Of a stretch of 41,623 bases of DNA, positions 35,998 to 41,623 are shown piece after piece; position 1 is the stretch's first letter; each line of letters opens with the position of its first letter. The DNA comes from JAJXWB01 sp039808645 (lineage in GTDB: Bacteria; Pseudomonadota; Alphaproteobacteria; Rhizobiales; Beijerinckiaceae): positions 1 to 41,623 of the forward strand of contig JBDHTL010000013.1 of the NCBI GenBank assembly GCA_039808645.1, written 5' to 3'. The position numbers were made by a program, and so were the translations under genes. The notes under the pieces were generated by a model. The model was not told the DNA's origin and did no database searches. It saw only the letters and a list, made by a program, of their open reading frames with translations.

Positions 35998-37014
35998 ATG
36001 AACCTGCACGCCTATCTCAACGCCTGGGCCGGCGGACGGCCGGTCGAGACCGCCGTGGCGGCGACCATCGGACGGCTGGCGGAAGCCGCCTTGACGCTCG
36101 GCGAGGCCGTCGGCCGCGGGCCGCTTGCAGACGACATGCACGAACTCGTCGCCCATCATGCCGACGGAGATGCGCAGCGCCGGCTCGACATTCTCGCCGA
36201 AGAGACGGTGATCGACCGGATGCGCCATGCGCCGGTGCGCTACCTCGCTTCGGAAGAGAGCGAATCGGCGATCGACATCGTGCCGGGCTCGCCGGTCGCG
36301 GTCGCCGTCGATCCGCTCGACGGGTCGACCAATATCGACGCCAACGCGCCGGTCGGCCTGATCTTCTCGATCCTGCCGGCGCTCGATTCGGCGGCGGCGA
36401 CGTTCCGGCAGGCCGGCCGGATGCAGCTGGCGGCGGGGTTCTTCATCTTCGGCCCGCACACCAGCCTGATGCTGACGCTGGGCGAGGGCGTCGCCATCTT
36501 CACGCTCGATCGGACGGAGCAGCGCTTCATCCTCGCGCGCGCGAAGGTGACGACGCCGAAAGCCTCGCGCGAATACGCGGTCAACGGCTCGAATGCGCGC
36601 TTCTGGAGCGAGAGCGTGCGCACCTATGTCGAGGAGCTGATCGCCGGCGCGGACGGGCCGCGCGCGATCGATTTCAACACGCGCTGGGTCGGCGCGCTGT
36701 GCGGCGAGGCCTACCGGATCATCCTGCGCGGCGGGCTCTATCTCTACCCCGGCGGCACGCGCCGCGGCCAGGTGCGCGGCCGCCTGCGCCTGCTCTACGA
36801 GGCCAATCCGATCGCCTTCCTGGTCGAGCAGTCGGGCGGCGAGGCGACGAGCGGCGACCGGGCGATCCTCGACATCATCCCCGACAGCCTGCACGTGCAT
36901 ACGCCGCTGATCTTCGGCTCGCGCGGCGAGGTCGAGCGCTTCCTGAGCCATGTCGGCCCGGCCAATATCGCCGATTTCCGCGCCGGCGCGCCGCAGGCGA
37001 CCATGCGCATGTGA
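35998..37014 (+). CDS. cbbF: Fructose-1,6-bisphosphatase class I
   Basis: It converts fructose 1,6-bisphosphate to fructose 6-phosphate in the Calvin cycle and gluconeogenesis. It is 338 aa. The metal site is present: SEESES (Glu86, Glu87), and AVAVDPLDGSTNIDANAPVG with Asp105, Asp108. Substrate residues are found in NGSNARFW and in YPGGTRRGQVRGRLRLLYEA, then NPIAFLVEQSGGEAT. ATG 35998 has GGAG about 10 bases upstream. The usual cbb partners (cbbP, cbbT, cbbA, cbbLS) do not follow; a phosphotransacetylase gene does. Confidence 0.95.
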   Translation: MNLHAYLNAWAGGRPVETAVAATIGRLAEAALTLGEAVGRGPLADDMHELVAHHADGDAQRRLDILAEETVIDRMRHAPVRYLASEESESAIDIVPGSPVAVAVDPLDGSTNIDANAPVGLIFSILPALDSAAATFRQAGRMQLAAGFFIFGPHTSLMLTLGEGVAIFTLDRTEQRFILARAKVTTPKASREYAVNGSNARFWSESVRTYVEELIAGADGPRAIDFNTRWVGALCGEAYRIILRGGLYLYPGGTRRGQVRGRLRLLYEANPIAFLVEQSGGEATSGDRAILDIIPDSLHVHTPLIFGSRGEVERFLSHVGPANIADFRAGAPQATMRM

Positions 37015-37087
37015 TCGGGCGTCTTTCGCCTGGGTCAATGCGCCGGCGCGTTCAGTGTATATTCCGGGCGTGCAACCCGGAGCGCGC

Positions 37088-38068
37088 ATGGACATGTCGC
37101 CTAACGCCGGCTGGCTCGCGCTGGCCAAATATCCCCGCCTCGCGGCGCTCGCCGAACGGGCGCGCGACCTGCCGCCGATCCGCGCGGCCGTCGTGCATCC
37201 GTGCGACGCCGCCTCGCTCGGCAGCGCGCTGGAGGCGCGCGATCTCGGCTTGATCGAGCCCGTGCTGGTAGGACCGGTCGCCAAGATCGTTGCGACGGCG
37301 CTCGCCGCCGGTCTTTCGCTGGACGGGCTCGAAATCGAAGACGCGCGCCATTCCCACGCGGCCGCCGAACGCGCCGTCGACCTGGTGCGCGAGGGCGCGG
37401 CCCAGGCGATCATGAAGGGCTCGTTGCACACGGACGAGGTGATGGGCGCGATCGTGCGCCCCGATCTCGGGCTCAAGACCGAACGGCGCATCTCGCACAT
37501 CTTCGTCATCGACGCGCCGCTCTATCCCAAACTCATTCTGGTCAGCGACGCGGCGGTCAATATCGCGCCCGATCTTCTCGCCAAGCGCGACATCGTGCAG
37601 AACGCCATCGACCTCGCCCGCGCCATCGGGATACGGGCGCCCAAGGTCGCGATTCTTTCCGCCGTCGAGACGGTGACGCCGAAAATCCCCTCCACGGTCG
37701 AGGCGGCCGCGCTCTGCAAGATGGCCGATCGCGGTCAGATCGTCGGCGGCGCGCTCGACGGGCCGCTCGCCTTCGACAACGCCATCTCGCGCGACGCCGC
37801 CTTGTCGAAGGGGATCACGTCGGACGTCGCGGGCGACGCCGATGTGCTGATCGTGCCCGATCTCGAGGCGGGCAACATTCTCGCCAAGCAGCTCGTGTTT
37901 CTGGCGGGCGCGGAAGACGCCGGCCTCGTGCTCGGCGCGCGCTGCCCGGTCATGGTGACGAGCCGCGCCGACAGCCCCGCCGCGCGCATCGCCTCGGCCG
38001 CGCTGGCGCAACTCTACGTTCATTGGGCGGAACGCCAGGCGGCGGCGAAGCTCGCGGCCGGGGAGTGA
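37088..38068 (+). CDS. Phosphate acetyltransferase/butyryltransferase family protein
   Basis: A 326-aa Pta/Ptb-family acyltransferase that exchanges acyl groups between CoA and phosphate. Motifs are MKGSLHTDEVMGAIVRPDLG and ERRISHIFVIDAPLYPKLIL, then VAILSAVETVTPKIPSTVEA and ITSDVAGDADVLIVPDLEAGN. ATG 37088 has GGAG about 5 bases upstream; Met3 is a possible alternative. The usual acetate or butyrate kinase partner is absent. It starts 73 bases after cbbF on the same strand, so it may share its transcript. In related bacteria such proteins can act on acetyl-, propionyl- or butyryl-CoA, and the actual substrate is unknown. Confidence 0.88.
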   Translation: MDMSPNAGWLALAKYPRLAALAERARDLPPIRAAVVHPCDAASLGSALEARDLGLIEPVLVGPVAKIVATALAAGLSLDGLEIEDARHSHAAAERAVDLVREGAAQAIMKGSLHTDEVMGAIVRPDLGLKTERRISHIFVIDAPLYPKLILVSDAAVNIAPDLLAKRDIVQNAIDLARAIGIRAPKVAILSAVETVTPKIPSTVEAAALCKMADRGQIVGGALDGPLAFDNAISRDAALSKGITSDVAGDADVLIVPDLEAGNILAKQLVFLAGAEDAGLVLGARCPVMVTSRADSPAARIASAALAQLYVHWAERQAAAKLAAGE

Positions 38069-38069
38069 C

Positions 38070-38085
38070 GGCTCGCGGTCCGTTT
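38070..38085. repeat. Single arm of the 7611-7669 repeat family
   Basis: GGCTCGCGGTCCGTTT matches the right arm and flank of the element at 7611-7669 (GGCTCGCGGTCCGTT at 7657-7671). In both places it abuts the stop codon of a minus-strand gene (7672 and 38084). It lies in the 15-bp gap between convergent genes. It may be a remnant of a full copy. Confidence 0.55.
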
Positions 38086-40090
38086 AGTTGCGCCCGCTCT
38101 CGATCTCCATCAACCCTTTCTCCGCTTCGGCCGCGCTCTCGTAGATGTGCGGGGCGACGCCGCGCCCCTCGAGCGCGCCGCCGAGCTTCATGCGCAGGAA
38201 GCCGGACGTCGTGTAGCGCGCGACGTCGGCGTAATAGCGGTCCATCAACCCGCGCACCATGGCGGAATAGGCGTCGAGCAGCTCGGGTTGAATCGTGAAA
38301 TTGTCGTAGTTCACGATGGCGAAGACGCGCCTGCCGACATCCTTGAGCTTGTCGACGACGATCGTGCGGATGCGCTCGATGTCGTCCTCGCTGCGCACCG
38401 CGTAGCGCTCGAGATTGACGAAAAAGTGGTTCGTCGCGGGATCGTAGGCGAAGCGCTGTTCGAGCGGGATCGACAACATGCTGTCGCGCAGGTTCATCGC
38501 CTCCGCCGCGAAGATGCGCGGGTCCATCAGGCGCGGCGGGCGCGGCATGAGCGGCGCGAAATCCATTTTCGCGAGAATGTCGCGATCGAGATCGACGCCC
38601 GGTGCGATCTCGGTCAGCTCCATGCCCTCGGACGTCAGGCGGAAGACGCAGCGCTCCGTAACATAGAGCACGGTCTTGCCCTGCCTGCGGGCGACCTCGC
38701 CCGAAAAGGTGACATGCTCGACATGGTCGACGAATTTCCGGATGTCGCCGTCCTTCGCGATGTCCAGCCGGCCGTCGCGACAGGCGATCGACAGATCGCC
38801 GGCGACGAACGTGCCGACGAAGACGACTTTCTTCGCGTTCTGGCTGATGTTGATGAAGCCGCCGGCGCCGGCAAGGCGCGGCCCGAACTTCGAGACGTTG
38901 AGCGAGCCGCTCCTGTCGGCCTGCGCGAGGCCGAGAAAGGCGACGTCGAGCCCGCCGCCGTCGTAGAAGTCGAACTGGTAGGGCTGGTCGATCACGGCCT
39001 GCGTGTTGATCGCCGCGCCGAAATCCATGCCGCTTGCGGGAATGCCGCCGATGACGCCGGGCTCCGCCGTCAGCGTGATGAGGTCGGCGACCTTCTCTTC
39101 ATTGGCGATGGCCGCGACGCCCTCGGGCATGCCGATGCCGAGATTGACGACGCTGTTGGGCTCCAGTTCCAGCGCCGCGCGGCGCGCGATGATTTTTCGC
39201 GCACCGTCGGCCATCGGCGGCAGCGAGCCGGCGCGCGCGCGGATTTCGGCCGAATAGGCCGGATTGTATGGCGTGGCGAAGGTCTGCCAGTGGTTCTCCG
39301 GTTTGGACACCACGACGCAGTCGACCAGTACGCCCGGCACTTTAACCTGGCGCGGATTGAGCGAGCCGCTTTCGGCGACGCGCTCGACCTGCGCGATGAC
39401 GATGCCGCCGGAATTTCGTGCAGCCATGGCGATGGCGAGCGCTTCCAGCGTCAGCGCCTCCTTCTCCATCGTCAGGTTGCCGTCGGGATCGCCCGTCGTC
39501 GCGCGAATGATTCCGACATGGATGGGGAAGCACTTGTAGAAGAGATAATCCTCGCCATCGATGGGCATGAGACGCACGATGTCGTCGCTCGTGCGCGCAT
39601 TGAGCTTGCCGCCGCCGTTGCGCGGGTCGACGAATGTGCCGAGACCCACGCGCGTGATGTGGCCGGGCCTGTGCGCGGCAATGTCGCGGAAAAGATGCGT
39701 GATGACGCCCTGCGGCAGATTGTAGGCTTCGATCTGGTTCTCCACCGCCAGATGCTGCAGTTTCGGCACGAGGCCCCAATGGCCGCCGATGATTTTCTTC
39801 ACGAGGCCGGCATGGGCGAGGTGGTTCAGGCCGCGCTCCTTGCCGTCGCCCTGTCCCGCCGCATAGACGAGCGTGAGATCGCGCGGATGGCCGGCTTTCG
39901 AGGCTTCCTCGTCGTCGGCGCCGAGGAAGCGCTGTTCGAGCGCGATCGCGATCTCCTCGGCAAAGCCGATGCCGACGAAGCCGCCGGTCGCCACCGTGTC
40001 GCCGTCGCGGATCAGTTTGACCGCGTCCGCGGCGGACACGACCTTCCCCTTTTCGTTGCGCTTCAGAAAGGGAAGGGCTGGGTGTTCCAT
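38084..40090 (-). CDS. Family I acyl-CoA:acetate/propionate CoA-transferase with C-terminal extension
   Basis: It exchanges CoA between carboxylic acids, as propionate CoA-transferase and YdiF do. The 668 aa exceed the ~520 of Pct/YdiF. Residues ~15-290 form the first half (DTVATGGFVGIGFAEEIAIA, then ATTGDPDGNLTMEKEALTL) and ~295-525 the second (NLGIGMPEGVAAIANEEKV, ITLTAEPGVIGGIPASGMDF). Glu343 in TAEPG is the expected catalytic Glu that carries the CoA thioester. The last ~135 residues (from about 530) are an additional domain, with RVFAIVNYDNFTIQPELLDA. ATG 40090 is the natural start. It may be co-transcribed with the isomerase-like gene 16 bases upstream. Confidence 0.92.
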   Translation of the reverse strand: MEHPALPFLKRNEKGKVVSAADAVKLIRDGDTVATGGFVGIGFAEEIAIALEQRFLGADDEEASKAGHPRDLTLVYAAGQGDGKERGLNHLAHAGLVKKIIGGHWGLVPKLQHLAVENQIEAYNLPQGVITHLFRDIAAHRPGHITRVGLGTFVDPRNGGGKLNARTSDDIVRLMPIDGEDYLFYKCFPIHVGIIRATTGDPDGNLTMEKEALTLEALAIAMAARNSGGIVIAQVERVAESGSLNPRQVKVPGVLVDCVVVSKPENHWQTFATPYNPAYSAEIRARAGSLPPMADGARKIIARRAALELEPNSVVNLGIGMPEGVAAIANEEKVADLITLTAEPGVIGGIPASGMDFGAAINTQAVIDQPYQFDFYDGGGLDVAFLGLAQADRSGSLNVSKFGPRLAGAGGFINISQNAKKVVFVGTFVAGDLSIACRDGRLDIAKDGDIRKFVDHVEHVTFSGEVARRQGKTVLYVTERCVFRLTSEGMELTEIAPGVDLDRDILAKMDFAPLMPRPPRLMDPRIFAAEAMNLRDSMLSIPLEQRFAYDPATNHFFVNLERYAVRSEDDIERIRTIVVDKLKDVGRRVFAIVNYDNFTIQPELLDAYSAMVRGLMDRYYADVARYTTSGFLRMKLGGALEGRGVAPHIYESAAEAEKGLMEIESGRN

Positions 40091-40106
40091 CTCATGCTCC
40101 GGTCGC

Positions 40107-40727
40107 TCAGAGTGCGCGAAGCGCCTCCTCTACGAAATCTAGCCGATCCTGCCCGAAAAACATGTGATCGCCGATGAAGGTCGTGGGCGCGCCGAACACG
40201 CCGCGCGCGACGGCTTCCTCGGTCGTCGCCTTCAGTCGGTCTTTCGCTTCCCGAGATTCGGCCTTCGCCATGAAGCCGGCGGGATCGAAGCCCGCGGCCT
40301 TCAGCACGCCGGCGGCCGTCGGCATGTCGTTCATGTTCTTCTGGTCGATCCACATTGCCTTGAACATGGCGTCGACATAGGGACGGAACTGCGGCGTTCC
40401 CTCGAAAGCCGCCGCGCCGCGCATCATCACGAGCGTATTCACGGGGAAGAAGGGATTGCGGTTGAAGGGAACGCGATAGCGCTCCGCGAAGCGCGCGAGG
40501 TCGGCGTTCATCCACTTGCCCTTGGCCGGCACCATCGCGGGCGAAGTATTGCCCGTCGCCTTGAACACGCCGCCGAGCAGCATGGGCCGCCACACGATCT
40601 CCGCGCCCGTGCGGCTGGCGAGGCCGTCCATCTGCGTATAGGCGAGATAGGAGGCCGGCGACCCGAAATCGAAGAAGAATTCCGCGCGTTTCACAGTTTC
40701 GCTCCCGATATCTGTAATTGCATCCAT
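40107..40727 (-). CDS. 2-hydroxychromene-2-carboxylate isomerase-like (DsbA/GST-kappa fold)
   Basis: A 206-aa protein of the HCCA isomerase branch of the DsbA fold, known for glutathione-dependent isomerisation in naphthalene degradation but also found in genomes without that pathway. It has the active-site Ser23 in FFFDFGSPASYLAY, WRPMLLGGVFKATGNTSP and FGAPTTFIGDHMFFGQDRLD. No CxxC is present, so it is not an oxidase. ATG 40727 is the start; the ribosome-binding site is weak. It is followed 16 bases later by the CoA-transferase and is divergent from the SDR. The substrate is unknown. Confidence 0.88.
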   Translation of the reverse strand: MDAITDIGSETVKRAEFFFDFGSPASYLAYTQMDGLASRTGAEIVWRPMLLGGVFKATGNTSPAMVPAKGKWMNADLARFAERYRVPFNRNPFFPVNTLVMMRGAAAFEGTPQFRPYVDAMFKAMWIDQKNMNDMPTAAGVLKAAGFDPAGFMAKAESREAKDRLKATTEEAVARGVFGAPTTFIGDHMFFGQDRLDFVEEALRAL

Positions 40728-40773
40728 CTCATGCTACGCTGAACCGATCCGGGAAAGAAAGTGGGAGCAGGCA

Positions 40774-41499
40774 ATGAGCAGAGGCGCGGTTCTGGTGATC
40801 GGGGCGGGGGATGCGACGGGCGGCGCGATCGCGCAACGGTTTGCGCGCGAAGGCCTGGTGGCCTGCCCCGTGCGCCGGCACGCCGACAAGCTCGAACCGC
40901 TGGTCGCCGCCATCCGCGGCGAAGGCTTCGAGGCCCGGCCCTTCGGCGTCGATGCGCGCGACGAGGAGCAGATGATCGCGCTCGTCGCCGAGATCGAGCG
41001 CGACGTCGGGCCGATCGAAATCGCCATCTTCAACATCGGGGCGAACGTGCGCTTCTCCATCGGCGAGACGACGGCGCGGGTCTATCGCAAGGTCTGGGAA
41101 ATGGCGGCGTTCTCGGGCTTCCTGATGGGGCGCGAAGTCTCGCGGCCGATGCTCTCTCGCGGCCGCGGCACGATCATCTTCACCGGCGCGACCGCGAGCA
41201 TGCGCGGCGGCGCGGGTTTTTCCGCCTTCGCGGGCGCCAAGTTCGCCCTGCGCGCGCTGGCGCAGAGCATGGCGCGGGAGCTGGGTCCGCAAGGCGTGCA
41301 CGTCGCCCATTCCATCATCGACGGGGCCATCGACACGGCCTTTATTCGCGACAATTTCCCCGAGCGGTACAAGCTGAAGGCGCAGGACGGGATTCTCGAT
41401 CCGCGCGCGATCGCCGACGCCTATTGGGCCATCCACACGCAGCCGCGCAGCGCATGGACGCACGAGTTCGATCTGCGCCCGTGGATGGAGACGTTCTGA
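40774..41499 (+). CDS. SDR-family protein lacking the catalytic tyrosine
   Basis: A 241-aa SDR with VIGAGDATGGAIAQRFAREG (nucleotide binding), FNIGAN where NNAG is expected, and a C-terminal half DGAIDTAFIRDNFPERYKLK. The YxxxK motif is replaced by FxxxK: Phe152 and Lys156 in FSAFAGAKFAL. Ser142 lies in the usual position. Such Tyr-less SDRs are known as a group, but how they act is unclear, and this one may bind a nucleotide without reduction. ATG 40774 has GGGAG 6 bases upstream. It is divergent from the isomerase-like gene, with 46 bp between them. Confidence 0.85.
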   Translation: MSRGAVLVIGAGDATGGAIAQRFAREGLVACPVRRHADKLEPLVAAIRGEGFEARPFGVDARDEEQMIALVAEIERDVGPIEIAIFNIGANVRFSIGETTARVYRKVWEMAAFSGFLMGREVSRPMLSRGRGTIIFTGATASMRGGAGFSAFAGAKFALRALAQSMARELGPQGVHVAHSIIDGAIDTAFIRDNFPERYKLKAQDGILDPRAIADAYWAIHTQPRSAWTHEFDLRPWMETF

Positions 41500-41501
41500 C
41501 G

Positions 41502-41623
41502 TCAGGACCTGTCGTCGAGGCCGAGCGTCCGCATGGCGCCGGCCGGCCCGTCCGCGCCGGCCTTGCCCGCCTGGCCGGCCTGGCCGGCCGGCCCGCGCGG
41601 GCCTGCCTGGCCGTCGCCCATGC
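41502..41623 (-). CDS. C-terminal part of a collagen-like Gly-X-Y repeat protein (5' end beyond window)
   Basis: Reading the minus strand to the TGA at 41504, the last 39 codons before the edge give nine consecutive Gly-X-Y triplets (GQA GPR GPA GQA GQA GKA GAD GPA GAM), then RTLGLDDRS and stop. A Met-Gly-Asp stands before the first triplet, and it could even be the start of a short protein. Pro and Lys sit in the collagen-like X and Y positions. It is convergent with the SDR (2-bp gap). No other domain is visible, so the function is unknown; bacterial collagen-like proteins are usually surface or structural. Confidence 0.65.
   Translation of the reverse strand, partial: MGDGQAGPRGPAGQAGQAGKAGADGPAGAMRTLGLDDRS

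Overview
The window is GC-rich, tightly packed chromosomal DNA from an alphaproteobacterium. The dnaG-rpoD pair, the hopanoid genes, the CbbR-type regulator next to a fructose-bisphosphatase and the many short palindromic intergenic repeats all point to Hyphomicrobiales (Rhizobiales). A Beijerinckiaceae- or Methylocystaceae-like genome is a guess from gene content; there is no rRNA to confirm it. I saw no tRNA, rRNA, insertion sequence, prophage gene or CRISPR array. No gap between genes exceeds about 300 bp; the largest is the 291 bp between korC and shc.

Layout. 1-4.0 kb, minus strand: rpoD (cut by the left edge) downstream of dnaG. 4.1-6.4 kb, plus: panB, rplY and pth, separated by a terminator-like hairpin and a palindromic repeat. 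6.6-11.8 kb, minus: an SMP-30 sugar-lactonase-like protein, a coupled pair (transglutaminase-like protein plus a circularly permuted ATP-grasp/alpha-E fusion), and an AhpD/carboxymuconolactone decarboxylase-like protein. 11.9-16.6 kb, minus: a translationally coupled three-gene operon for a 2-oxoacid (probably 2-oxoglutarate) oxidoreductase with its own FAD/NAD(P)/Fe-S subunit.

16.9-23.9 kb: hopanoid genes. Squalene-hopene cyclase and hpnG run on the plus strand, a small secreted Cys-containing protein and the radical-SAM hpnH on the minus strand, and the RND transporter hpnN on the plus strand. Together they cover cyclisation, side-chain extension and trafficking of hopanoids; the squalene-forming genes hpnCDE are absent here. 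23.8-27.1 kb: an MgtC-like membrane protein overlapping the end of hpnN, a DUF2147 secreted protein, an SDR and an aldo/keto reductase.

27.1-34.0 kb: a TetR regulator facing a biotin-dependent acyl-CoA carboxylase operon (carboxyltransferase, citronellyl-CoA-dehydrogenase-like ACAD, biotin carboxylase) followed by a second ACAD. This looks like a branched-chain or acyclic-terpenoid acyl-CoA degradation island. 34.1-38.1 kb: a small membrane protein, a PaaI-type thioesterase, a CbbR-like regulator divergent from fructose-1,6-bisphosphatase, and a phosphate acetyl/butyryltransferase. 38.1-41.6 kb: an extended family I CoA-transferase, a 2-hydroxychromene-2-carboxylate isomerase-like protein, an SDR lacking the catalytic Tyr, and at the right edge the end of a collagen-like Gly-X-Y protein.

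Most of the DNA is ordinary core and lipid metabolism. The points most worth a second look are the palindromic insert inside dnaG with loss of all four zinc ligands, the ATP-grasp/alpha-E/transglutaminase pair of unknown chemistry, the KorABC operon, the orphan cbbR-cbbF pair, the MgtC-like gene running antisense into hpnN, and the collagen-like tail at the edge.
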